64,000 bases of DNA, from contig NC_016584.1 in assembly GCF_000235605.1 (NCBI RefSeq), positions 174,001-238,000 on the forward strand. Direction: 5' to 3'. Positions 8,261-15,944 of this stretch are shown in pieces. Below the pieces are notes generated by a model. The model was not told the DNA's origin and ran no database searches. It saw only the letters and a program-made list of their open reading frames with translations. Source of the stretch: Desulfosporosinus orientis DSM 765. Lineage in GTDB: Bacteria; Bacillota; Desulfitobacteriia; Desulfitobacteriales; Desulfitobacteriaceae. The position numbers were made by a program, and so were the translations under genes. Every line of letters starts with the position of its first letter. Position 1 is the first letter of the stretch.

Positions 8261-9511
8261 GTGGGGGTTTTGACAGAAGTATATGAGATGTTAAACACGT
8301 GTAACAAGTGTGGTGGCTGCCATACAGCTTGTAAGACCTATAAGTTGACTGGGGCAGAGGAAATGTCTACACGCGGAAGAATTCAGCTCATTAAAGCAGT
8401 CGCCGATGGGAAATTAGAACCTAATCAAGAGTATGAAGATGCTATCATGAGCTGTCTGTTGTGCGGAGAATGTGCAGTCACATGTCCAAACGGCGTACAT
8501 GGCAATGAACTCGTCATGGCCGCACGGCGGGATCTGAAACTAAGAAAAGGAATCAAGCCATTTGCCAAGTCATTTGCTTTAAAGACCCTGGCAAGTCCGA
8601 AGAAGTTGGGCAGAGGATTCAGTCTTTTTGGGGGAATGGGCAAAAGTATCCTCAACAAAATTGATGGCTTAGACTATTTTCGCGGCATTGATATTCGGAA
8701 TTTTCCTACAGCAAAAAAACCATTTCTGGAGCAGGTCCCAGAGAGAATTATGGTGCAGCAGCCGAAGCATAAAGTTGGATTTTATGTAGGTTGCTTTCTC
8801 AATTACTCCTTAGACCAAACGGCTCATTCTGTTGTTAAAGTATTAACCAAAAATGACTGTGAAGTTATTATTCCCAAAGACCAGGTATGCTGCGGTCTGC
8901 CGCAATATTGCTATGGTGACTTTGAAACAGCGAAAAGAAACGCCCGCAAAACCATTGATACCTTTTTAGATAAGTATAAGGAAGCTGAAGTTGTGCTTTC
9001 TGCATGCGCATCTTGTGCCTCCATGCTTAAACATGACTATCTGAAGCTCTTTGCAGATGAGCCTTCCTATCTCCCCAAAGTGCAATCATTCTGTGAAAAA
9101 GTAGTGGAATTTTCAGAATATATGGCGAAAATCGGTGTTGATGAGAGCCAGCTTCATAATTCAAGTCCTGTAACAGTCACTTATCATGATCCTTGCCACA
9201 TGGTTCGGGGTCTTAAAGTAACGAAACAGCCCCGGCAATTGCTGCAAATGATTCCTCGGGTTGAATATAAGGAAATGTTTGAAGCTAATCGCTGCTGTGG
9301 GGCAGCAGGTTTAATCCAAGCCTTCTATCATGAGGTATCAACGGATATCACCGTTCAGAAGACACAAAACATCAAGGATACCAATGCAGATTTGGTGGCT
9401 ACAAGTTGCCCGGCTTGCATGTTGAGACTTCAAGGCGGCATCAACAAAGCCGGTCAAAAACAAAAGGTTATGCATGTTGCCGATCTAATGGCCAACGCTT
9501 ACGAAGACTAA
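8261..9511 (+). CDS. Glycolate oxidase iron-sulfur subunit-like protein (GlcF-like)
   Basis: 416 residues. The N-terminus carries two ferredoxin-type [4Fe-4S] motifs: CNKCGGCHTAC near residue 14 and CLLCGECAVTCP near 65. The C-terminal two thirds hold two CCG (cysteine-rich) domains, seen as CCGLPQY, SCPACM and RCCGAAGLIQ, as in GlcF, GlpC, LutA and HdrB proteins. Such subunits pass electrons from a flavoprotein to a quinone or other carrier. GTG start with gaaggggg upstream. It is followed by two FAD-binding subunits, completing a GlcDEF-like set. The substrate could in principle be lactate or another 2-hydroxyacid; the malyl-CoA genes downstream favour glycolate. A leader of about 150 bases precedes the start. 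Confidence 0.88.
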   Translation: MGVLTEVYEMLNTCNKCGGCHTACKTYKLTGAEEMSTRGRIQLIKAVADGKLEPNQEYEDAIMSCLLCGECAVTCPNGVHGNELVMAARRDLKLRKGIKPFAKSFALKTLASPKKLGRGFSLFGGMGKSILNKIDGLDYFRGIDIRNFPTAKKPFLEQVPERIMVQQPKHKVGFYVGCFLNYSLDQTAHSVVKVLTKNDCEVIIPKDQVCCGLPQYCYGDFETAKRNARKTIDTFLDKYKEAEVVLSACASCASMLKHDYLKLFADEPSYLPKVQSFCEKVVEFSEYMAKIGVDESQLHNSSPVTVTYHDPCHMVRGLKVTKQPRQLLQMIPRVEYKEMFEANRCCGAAGLIQAFYHEVSTDITVQKTQNIKDTNADLVATSCPACMLRLQGGINKAGQKQKVMHVADLMANAYED

Positions 9512-9548
9512 TTGACTAAATGCAGGTAAGAATTATTTTAATTTTGTA

Positions 9549-9584
9549 TATGGTCTGACCTTTACAACTCATTATGGTCTGACC
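9549..9584 (+). promoter_or_regulatory. Two direct repeats of TATGGTCTGACC
   Basis: The 12-base word occurs at 9549-9560 and 9573-9584, start-to-start 24 bases, in the 127-base gap before the FAD subunit gene. TGGTCNGACC resembles operators of GntR/FCD-type regulators (LldR, PdhR, GlcC) of lactate, pyruvate and glycolate genes. No such regulator is encoded in the window. Confidence 0.5.
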
Positions 9585-9656
9585 GAAATCGAAAATTTCC
9601 CTTTGCGGAACATGCTGACCGCAAGTTCTAGTAAATGAATGGAAGGGCGGGTAGTC

Positions 9657-10961
9657 ATGAGTAACGTCAATATCAGCAAGTTAAAGGGGATTGTCGGGGA
9701 TGCCTATGTCATCGATTCCCCTTCTGAAATGGCTAAATATCTAAAAGGTCAAGGTAAGCCTGGAGTTGTCGTCTTGCCGGGCAATACCTCAGAAGTTTCA
9801 AACATCGTGAAAGCGGCAAATGAGCAGAATGTGAAATTAGCCGTAGGCGGGGCAGTGGTAGATACCCAGGGGCTTTCTGGCGGGATCGCTATGGTTATGT
9901 CCCGGATGGACCGGATCTTAGAAATGGACAAGCAAAACCTGGTTGCTATCGTCGAACCAGGACTTCTTCATAAGGAATTTCTTCTTAAAGTTATGGAAGC
10001 CGGCTTAAACTTTCCTCCGGAGCCCTTTGAAGTCGAAACCAGCTCCATTGGCGGCTGCTTTGCCATTGGCGACTGCGATTCGAAATCCTTTGAATATGGG
10101 CCGACCCGGGCGTTCCTTTTGGGATTTGAGATGGTTCTCCCCACCGGAGAAATTCTGGATATCGGCAATAAATGTATTAAGAATGTTTCCGGCTTGGATT
10201 TCATTCACTTCGCTGTGGGCAGCCAAGGAACATTTGGAATCTTCACCAAACTGCTGGTGAAGCTTTTACCGCCGCCGGAGGCCAGAAGAGCCGTGGTTGG
10301 AACCTTCACCTCCATGCATAAGGCCAACGCAGCCTTCAATACCTTAATCAAACGGAATGTCCACCCCACTCGTATGAATCTCATCAATGCGGCTTATGCA
10401 AAAGATGCGCTGCCCGGAACAGAAGGACAACTGGTGATCATTGATTTGCAGGGATTTAAAGAATCCGGCAAAAACATTGCTAATGAGATTGCTGCAGTGC
10501 TTACCTTAGGTGGGGGCACGGATGTAAAGATCATTGAGGATGGGGCTGAGTATGATCAAGTGATCAATGGTTGGCTTAAAGTCCGCGCCGGCTTCAATGC
10601 AAAGCCTGCCAGAACAGTGGAGTTTACGGTTGGCCCGATGAAAATGCCTCAAGCTCTGACCCAGCTGGAAGCACTCACTGGTGATTTAGGAGCTTATCCC
10701 GGCGTGATTGTCGAAGGACTTCTCGGCTATGTTGGTTTGGCACTGCCTGAGGGAACGGATAAACTGGATTTAGCCACGAAAGTGAATAAACTAGCCATGT
10801 CCTTGGGCGGGGGCATGAAGGGCCTCTTGGGTCATAAGCTCAAAGCTGAAGTATACAATGATGCGGAAATGTGGCAGCAAACCACAGGTTTGCTCCGTGA
10901 ACTGCGTCAGCAATTTGACCCCAAAGGGATTCTCAATCCTGGGGTAAGTCTAGAGGCTTAA
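9657..10961 (+). CDS. FAD-binding oxidase subunit (GlcE/GlcD-like)
   Basis: 434 residues from the ATG at 9657, chosen because ggaaggg lies 9 bases upstream; an in-frame ATG at 9639 lacks a site. It has the PCMH-type FAD domain (about 1-215), with VVVLPGNTSEVSNIVKAANE, the GGAVVDTQGLSGG stretch and SSIGGCFAIGDCDS. A C-terminal FAD-oxidase domain ends in QQFDPKGILNPG. It is longer than GlcE (about 350) and resembles the second flavin subunit of glycolate/lactate oxidase complexes. The canonical glycine-rich 'PRGxGT' motif is altered to AVGGAVVD, so its flavin site may be weak. It probably forms a complex with the GlcF- and GlcD-like neighbours. Confidence 0.82.
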   Translation: MSNVNISKLKGIVGDAYVIDSPSEMAKYLKGQGKPGVVVLPGNTSEVSNIVKAANEQNVKLAVGGAVVDTQGLSGGIAMVMSRMDRILEMDKQNLVAIVEPGLLHKEFLLKVMEAGLNFPPEPFEVETSSIGGCFAIGDCDSKSFEYGPTRAFLLGFEMVLPTGEILDIGNKCIKNVSGLDFIHFAVGSQGTFGIFTKLLVKLLPPPEARRAVVGTFTSMHKANAAFNTLIKRNVHPTRMNLINAAYAKDALPGTEGQLVIIDLQGFKESGKNIANEIAAVLTLGGGTDVKIIEDGAEYDQVINGWLKVRAGFNAKPARTVEFTVGPMKMPQALTQLEALTGDLGAYPGVIVEGLLGYVGLALPEGTDKLDLATKVNKLAMSLGGGMKGLLGHKLKAEVYNDAEMWQQTTGLLRELRQQFDPKGILNPGVSLEA

Positions 10962-10979
10962 GAAGGAGGAGGTCTGAAT

Positions 10980-12356
10980 ATGTTAAGCCAAGCGGTTGTT
11001 AAGCGGTTGAAGGAAATTGTTGGGGAGAAAAACGTGGTCACAGACAAAGTTGGCCTGTTGACCTACGGTTATGACGGCACTCTATTATCAGGTGAAGCCT
11101 TAGGCGTCGTTTCTCCGCAAACAACGGAACAGGTCGTTGAAATTGTCAAATTGATGAACGAGCACAATATTAAACTTGTTCCCCGGGGCGCTGGTACCAA
11201 TGAAAGTGGTGGAACAATTCCTTCTCAAGAATCTGTGGTAATTAGCTTTACGAAAATGACTAAAATACATGAAATAGACACGGAAAACTTTGTAGCAGTG
11301 GTTGAGCCCGGAGTCATTAATTTTGACCTGCAAGTCGAATTGGAAAAGAAAAAATTCTATTTCCCTCCCGACCCCTCCTCCTTTAAGGCCTCAACAATCG
11401 GCGGGAATGTCGGCGAATGCTCCGGCGGGCCGAAATGTTTTAAATACGGGGTTACCCGGGATTATATCTTGGGTCTGGAAGTCGTTCTCCCCAATGGCAA
11501 AGTCATTCAAACAGGGGGGCGTAACTTCCAAAGTGAGCCGGGCTATGATTTGACTCGAATCATGACCGGGGCAGAAGGGATTCTGGGCTTAATCACTAAA
11601 ATTTTCGTTCGGATCATACCGATGCCCAGAGCTAAGAAAACAATGCTGGCTATTTATGACAAAGTTGAGGATGCTTCGAAAACCGTGGCAGACATTGTCG
11701 CCGCTGGTATTATTCCCACAACCCTGGAATTGATGGATAATTTGCTGATCAATACCACAGAGGACTTTACCCATGCCGGGCTTCCCCGTGACGCTGGTGC
11801 GGTTCTCATTATTGAGGTTGACGGTTATCCTGAAGATATGGACGGGCAAGTTAAGACTATTGGCGAAATTGCCCGGAAATTTGCCAAAGATTTTAAAATT
11901 GCCCAATCAGCTATTGAAGTGGATCAAGTTTGGACTTCCCGGCGCAGTGCTTTCGGATCCGTTGCCCGGGTAAGACCATCCTATGGTGTCAACGATATTA
12001 CAGTTCCGAGAAGTAATTTCCCTAAAGCCATTGAGGGAGTTCTTAAAGTAGCCAAAGATTTTGGGGTGACCATCGGTGTTGTGGCCCATGCCGGCGACGG
12101 AAATCTCCATCCGCTGATTCTTTTCGATCAACGGAACAAAGAGGAAGTTGAAACCGTCCATGCCGCTGAACAGGCCCTATGTATGATGGCTCTCGATCTC
12201 GAGGGTACAATAAGTGGTGAGCACGGAATCGGACTCGTCAAGAAGAAGTATCTGGATTCGGAGTTCACTCCGGCTGCTATGGAAGCCTTCAGAAAGATTA
12301 AGAGAAGCTTTGATCCGGACAATCGGTTTAATCCAGGAAAGATCATCGATCTATAA
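10980..12356 (+). CDS. glcD: Glycolate oxidase subunit GlcD-like FAD-linked dehydrogenase
   Basis: 458 residues, standard for GlcD/D-lactate dehydrogenase-like flavoproteins. The PCMH FAD domain includes VVPRGAGTNESGGTIP-like text (residues 60-76, PRGAGTNESGG), PDPSSFKASTIGGNVGE and GAEGILGLIT. The C-terminal substrate domain has HAGDGNLHPLILFD and SGEHGIGLVKKKYL, the usual active-site histidines, and ends FDPDNRFNPGKI. ATG start has a strong aaggagga. It follows the FAD subunit gene by 18 bases. It should oxidise a 2-hydroxyacid, most likely glycolate to glyoxylate given the downstream genes, with electrons leaving through the GlcF-like subunit. The anaerobic acceptor is unknown. Confidence 0.9.
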   Translation: MLSQAVVKRLKEIVGEKNVVTDKVGLLTYGYDGTLLSGEALGVVSPQTTEQVVEIVKLMNEHNIKLVPRGAGTNESGGTIPSQESVVISFTKMTKIHEIDTENFVAVVEPGVINFDLQVELEKKKFYFPPDPSSFKASTIGGNVGECSGGPKCFKYGVTRDYILGLEVVLPNGKVIQTGGRNFQSEPGYDLTRIMTGAEGILGLITKIFVRIIPMPRAKKTMLAIYDKVEDASKTVADIVAAGIIPTTLELMDNLLINTTEDFTHAGLPRDAGAVLIIEVDGYPEDMDGQVKTIGEIARKFAKDFKIAQSAIEVDQVWTSRRSAFGSVARVRPSYGVNDITVPRSNFPKAIEGVLKVAKDFGVTIGVVAHAGDGNLHPLILFDQRNKEEVETVHAAEQALCMMALDLEGTISGEHGIGLVKKKYLDSEFTPAAMEAFRKIKRSFDPDNRFNPGKIIDL

Positions 12357-12429
12357 GAGTATTTAGTATGTGAACACTGCTCTGGTGTTTACTCTACTGG
12401 AGCAGTTTCTCTAAGAAGAATCATTGTCA

Positions 12430-12461
12430 CTTCGGCAAAGAAGTGCATTTCTTTGCCGAAG
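12430..12461 (+). terminator. Perfect 13-bp hairpin downstream of glcD
   Basis: cttcggcaaagaa / ttctttgccgaag with a 6-base loop, 74 bases after the glcD stop. No T-run follows, so it may be an mRNA-stabilising hairpin rather than a classic terminator. A weaker stem (ctgctc / gagcag) lies at about 12377-12407. The rest of 12357-12644 shows no gene. Confidence 0.5.
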
Positions 12462-12644
12462 CAGGACATACTATACCGGAGCTTCTAGACTGGTATGCTA
12501 TACTAACTATCTCGTTGACGTTGCTGGATGAGAACTGATCTGTCATAATCTAATATTCAAGATTTAAAAGTGAGAATACAGAATTAAAGTAACCCTATTG
12601 TTCAAAATATTTCGATAATTTAGCGTTGTTTAGGGAGGGGAACT

Positions 12645-12995
12645 ATGCAAGACAGAGTTTTCAAGCTTCAAGAATTAGCCAAGTTTGATGCAAAGGTTCC
12701 TCAAAAAGTTATGGTATATCAGTCGGACAAAACCCTGGGAGCAATGTGGTGTTTGGAGCCCGGTCAAGAGGTCTTCCTTCATCAGCATCCTAATGCTGAC
12801 GATGTCTGGATTTGCCTGGAAGGAGAGTCTGGTCTCTATTTTGCGGGTGAGGGCAAAGAAGTTGAGATTAGCAAAGGTGTCGCTATTCTTGCTAAGGCTG
12901 GTCAAACTCATGGTATGCGCAATACAGGCAGTGATCGCTTCGTGTTCATTGGCATTGCCGCACCGGTGCCCGTCGAGACAGAAAAGCTGGAATAA
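12645..12995 (+). CDS. Small cupin-domain protein
   Basis: 116 residues forming a single cupin barrel. Motif 1 is LEPGQEVFLHQHPNADDVW (histidines near 47 and 49) with a glutamate in the following LEGES, and motif 2 includes AKAGQTHGMRNTG with His near 90. These are the expected metal ligands. ATG start with aggaggg upstream (gggagggg). It is separated from both neighbours by about 290-340 bases, so it is its own transcription unit between the oxidase and the CoA-ligase operons. Cupins of this size bind small acids or act as metal-dependent isomerases or decarboxylases; a role in handling glyoxylate or hydroxypyruvate is only a guess from location. Confidence 0.8.
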   Translation: MQDRVFKLQELAKFDAKVPQKVMVYQSDKTLGAMWCLEPGQEVFLHQHPNADDVWICLEGESGLYFAGEGKEVEISKGVAILAKAGQTHGMRNTGSDRFVFIGIAAPVPVETEKLE

Positions 12996-13039
12996 ATAAA
13001 TCAAAACGATAATCTCCTAAAAAACCACAAATAATACTG

Positions 13040-13068
13040 TTGACTAATGAGCTAATAAGATGGATAAT
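13040..13068 (+). promoter_or_regulatory. SigA-type promoter of the CoA-ligase/lyase operon
   Basis: TTGACT (13040-13045), 17-base spacer, GATAAT (13063-13068). The proposed operator begins 20 bases after the -10 start. Confidence 0.65.
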
Positions 13069-13082
13069 GGTCTTAAGGAAAA

Positions 13083-13110
13083 ATGAAACTTGGTTTTACA
13101 ATGTGAAACG
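13083..13110 (+). promoter_or_regulatory. Putative IclR operator before the CoA-ligase operon
   Basis: ATGAAACTTGGTTTT at 13083-13097, then a GTGAAACG half-site starting at 13103, 20 bases after the first. Same layout as at 8097-8124. Confidence 0.55.
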
Positions 13111-13333
13111 AAGTGATTTCCAACTTAGCGAGTAATTATTACTACGAAGCGCTAGGAAGCAGTGTTTTATAACCCTTCAGAATATTTGTCGCGAATACTA
13201 AGTGGAAGGGAGGGACCATTCTCTTTTAACTAGTGGGTATCAAAGATTGCTAGAGGGTATGAGTCTAGTAGAACATCTGATCTTAAGGCGACCTGAATAA
13301 TTGCAGAAAATTTCATTATGGAAGTGAGAACGT
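13111..13333 (+). other. Long 5' leader of the CoA-ligase operon
   Basis: About 220 bases between the operator and the first start codon. I see no gene and no riboswitch class I recognise. With the upstream promoter part this closes the 338-base gap after the cupin gene. Confidence 0.4.
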
Positions 13334-14611
13334 ATGGCAAAATTTCTAGAATTCCAGGGAAAAGAGTGGCTTAGAAAATCAGGACTGCCGGTACCTCAAG
13401 GCCGGGTAGCCTCCACTCCGGAAGAAGCTAAGCAGATTGCCGAGGAAATAGGCAAAGCCGTTGCCGTAAAAGGCCAGGTTCAGGCAGGCGGACGTGGTAA
13501 AGCAGGAATCGTTAAATTAGTCAATACTCCAGATGAAGCAGCAGCCGCTGCAGCTGAAATTCTTGCTAAAACTATTGGAAAAAATCCTATCAAACAAGTT
13601 CTCGTTGAAGAAAAGCTGGACATTAAAAAAGAGTATTACTGTTCCTTTGTTATTAACGGAGCCAGGGAAGCACGTTCTCCTATGCTGATGTTCAGTGCTG
13701 AAGGCGGAATGGATATTGAAAGTGTTCCGGAAGAGCTGATTTTCAAAGTTAACGTTGATCCTATCAATGGCCTTCAAATTTATGACGCAGTGGATGTTTG
13801 CGCTCGTGCCGGCATTCCTCCTCAAGATCTGAATAAGTTTGCAGGTTTTCTCTCGAAGCTGTCCCAAGCTTACAAAAAACTGGACTGCCAAACTCTTGAA
13901 ATCAATCCTTTTGTTATGACGGGTAGCGGAAACTTGGTATGTGCAGACTGCAAAATGGAAATTGACAACAGTTCCGTTGGACGTCATCCGGAGTTTGGAA
14001 TTTCCATCGCCAGGGATCTGCCGGGTGCTCCCACAGAGCTAGACTTAATCGGCTGGAGCATCGAAGAAACAGATGCCCGCGGAACAGGGTTCCTGATGAA
14101 TATGGGCTATGACGAAGTAAGCCCTGGCTATATCGGCTACCATCCAATCGGCGGCGGATCAGCCATGATGGGCTTGGATGCCTTGAACCAAGTTGGCCTT
14201 AAACCGGCTAACTATGCAGATACCAGCGGTAACCCTGTTGGCTCAAAAATTTACCGGGTTGCTAAATGCGTACTGTCTCAGCCCAATATTGACGGCTACC
14301 TCTTGGGCGGATTCATGATGGCCAATCAAGAGCAGTGGCATCATGCTCACGCTATCGTCAAAGTACTCAGAGAGATTCTGCCCACCCAAAAGCCGGGACT
14401 GCCTTGTGTACTGCTCCTCTGCGGCAACCGGGAAGATGAATCTTTGGAAATTCTCAGAACAGGTCTGGCTGACTTAATGACTCCCGATGGTCCTGGTAAG
14501 AGAATTGAAATTTACGGTAAAGAGTATGTAACAGATACGAAATTCATCGGACAACGACTTCTGGCTCTGAGCAAAGAATATAGAGCTGAAAAAGAATCTC
14601 AAGGAAAGTAG
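13334..14611 (+). CDS. ATP-grasp CoA ligase, succinyl-CoA synthetase beta-like subunit (candidate malate-CoA ligase)
   Basis: 425 residues, about 35 longer than E. coli SucC. The ATP-grasp N-terminus is clear: FLEFQGKEWLRKSGLPVPQG, VKGQVQAGGRGKAGIVKLV (residues 46-64), LVEEKLDIKKEYY, and LEINPFVMTGSGNLVCADCK with the Mg-binding Glu/Asn. The C-terminal ligase-CoA part is divergent: the usual NGAGLAM stretch is replaced by GYHPIGGGSAMM, and VGGGA by DTSGN. Such divergence fits a non-succinate substrate. With the SucD-like subunit downstream and the malyl-CoA-lyase-like enzyme it most plausibly interconverts malyl-CoA + ADP + Pi and malate + CoA + ATP. Succinate as substrate cannot be excluded. 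ATG start; gaagtgag precedes it. Confidence 0.82.
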   Translation: MAKFLEFQGKEWLRKSGLPVPQGRVASTPEEAKQIAEEIGKAVAVKGQVQAGGRGKAGIVKLVNTPDEAAAAAAEILAKTIGKNPIKQVLVEEKLDIKKEYYCSFVINGAREARSPMLMFSAEGGMDIESVPEELIFKVNVDPINGLQIYDAVDVCARAGIPPQDLNKFAGFLSKLSQAYKKLDCQTLEINPFVMTGSGNLVCADCKMEIDNSSVGRHPEFGISIARDLPGAPTELDLIGWSIEETDARGTGFLMNMGYDEVSPGYIGYHPIGGGSAMMGLDALNQVGLKPANYADTSGNPVGSKIYRVAKCVLSQPNIDGYLLGGFMMANQEQWHHAHAIVKVLREILPTQKPGLPCVLLLCGNREDESLEILRTGLADLMTPDGPGKRIEIYGKEYVTDTKFIGQRLLALSKEYRAEKESQGK

Positions 14612-14620
14612 GGGAAACCT

Positions 14621-14908
14621 GTGCTGGAATTCGCAGAAAAAAGTTTGACAGTTAGAATCGATACCAGCAAGTGTGATGCATGCGAGACAAAAGCATGTGC
14701 CGAGGCGTGCAAAAAGTACGCTCGGGGATTGCTTGGGATTGATGACAAAGGCAGAGCTTCCGTTGCGCATCATGATGCTGACGAAGTTTTGCGTCTTGGA
14801 ACTGAGTGTTTAGCATGTGAGCTCGCTTGTAAGACCAAAGGGAACAATGCCATAACCATTGAGGTTCCTGTCAAAGGTTTGGATGAGTACCTTCAGAAAC
14901 GCCAATAG
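14621..14908 (+). CDS. Small ferredoxin-like iron-sulfur protein between ligase subunits
   Basis: 95 residues. It has seven cysteines in two groups: C18-x2-C21-x4-C26-x3-C30 and C63-x2-C66-x3-C70. This resembles a ferredoxin or electron-transfer subunit with one or two iron-sulfur clusters, though the spacing deviates from the CxxCxxCxxxC standard. GTG start with gtagggg upstream, 9 bases after the beta-subunit stop, so clearly co-transcribed. The alpha subunit follows after 63 bases. A cluster protein has no role in the known ATP-grasp ligase reaction. It may carry electrons for the glycolate oxidase or pyruvate oxidation, or assemble with the ligase. Function unassigned. Confidence 0.85.
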   Translation: MLEFAEKSLTVRIDTSKCDACETKACAEACKKYARGLLGIDDKGRASVAHHDADEVLRLGTECLACELACKTKGNNAITIEVPVKGLDEYLQKRQ

Positions 14909-14971
14909 CAATAAAAGTAAGCAGATAGGTCGTTTATTGAAACGAAGCAAAATGTTAAATGAGGGATAAAA

Positions 14972-15868
14972 ATGGGCATTTTGATCAATAAGAGTACCAA
15001 GGTTATCGTCCAGGGGATAACGGGTCGGGAAGGATCTGTTCGGACAAAATATATGAAAGAATACGGTACCCAAGTCATCGGCGGCACCAGTCCGGGAAAA
15101 GCCGGGGAGCAGGTACACGGTATACCGGTTTTTAACACCGTTAAGGAAATCGTCCGGGAACAAGGGGAAATCGACTTCAGTGTTATCTTTGTACCGGGAA
15201 AAATCTTGAAAACAGCTGTTTTCGAAGCAGTGGATGCAGGGGTTAAGAATATTATTCCTTGCGTTGAAGGCACTCCTATCCACGATATCATGGAGATGAT
15301 TGCCTATGCCAATTCCAAAGGCTCAAGACTTTTGGGGCCTGGTTCCATCGGTATTATTACCCCAGGCGAAGCAGTTGTAGGCTGGCTGGGCGGCAACAAA
15401 GAATGGGCCAATAAGTTCTTCAAAAGAGGAAATATTGGGGTCTTCTCCCGCAGCGGCGGTCAATCGGGAACCATTCCCTGGCTTTTGAGAGAAGGGGGAT
15501 TTGGTGTAAGTACGGTTATTCATACCGGGACTGAGCCTGTTCTGGGAACCTCTATGGCAGATCTGCTGCCTATGTTTGAGGCTGATCCGGAGACCAAGGG
15601 TGTCGCTGTTTATGCTGAAATCGGAGGCACACAAGAAGAAGAGTGTGCTGAAGTTATCGCAGCCGGTCAATTCACAAAGCCTTTTGTAGTCTATGTGGCA
15701 GGGGCTTGGGCACCGGCAGGCATGCGCTTCTCCCATGCCTCCAACATTGTTGAGCGCGGCAGGGGTTCAGCAAAAAGCAAGATGGAAGCGATTACAAAAG
15801 CCGGGGGATATGTGGCTGAAACTCCGACGGATATCCCCATTATCTTAAAAGAGAAAATCAAAGACTAA
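14972..15868 (+). CDS. Succinyl-CoA synthetase alpha-like subunit (candidate malate-CoA ligase)
   Basis: 298 residues, close to SucD length. The CoA-binding Rossmann half has VIVQGITGREGSVRT (residues 11-25, QGITG as in SucD), GGTSPGKAG and GIPVFNTV. The ligase half has FSRSGGQSGTIPWLL and the catalytic phospho-histidine region FSHASNIVERGRGSA with His255, aligned with GHAGAxxxGGxGTA of SucD; the glycine before His is serine here. It pairs with the beta-like subunit upstream. With it, phosphate transfer through His255 would conserve the thioester energy of malyl-CoA as ATP. ATG start; gagggat upstream is a modest ribosome site. Confidence 0.85.
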   Translation: MGILINKSTKVIVQGITGREGSVRTKYMKEYGTQVIGGTSPGKAGEQVHGIPVFNTVKEIVREQGEIDFSVIFVPGKILKTAVFEAVDAGVKNIIPCVEGTPIHDIMEMIAYANSKGSRLLGPGSIGIITPGEAVVGWLGGNKEWANKFFKRGNIGVFSRSGGQSGTIPWLLREGGFGVSTVIHTGTEPVLGTSMADLLPMFEADPETKGVAVYAEIGGTQEEECAEVIAAGQFTKPFVVYVAGAWAPAGMRFSHASNIVERGRGSAKSKMEAITKAGGYVAETPTDIPIILKEKIKD

Positions 15869-15944
15869 GGTTAAAGGTTCCAAGTAACGGTATCCCAAGG
15901 GCTAAGCCCTAAAAATAAAATAAAAATATTGGGAGGTAATACTA

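Noticed and set aside
14810-15283. 157-codon frame antisense to the SucD-like gene
   Set aside because: Low-information shadow frame; the plus strand holds clear enzyme motifs.
13334-15868. Ordinary TCA-cycle succinyl-CoA synthetase
   Set aside because: Not excluded, but the divergent core motifs and the neighbours (lyase, malic enzyme, glycolate oxidase) favour malate-CoA ligase.
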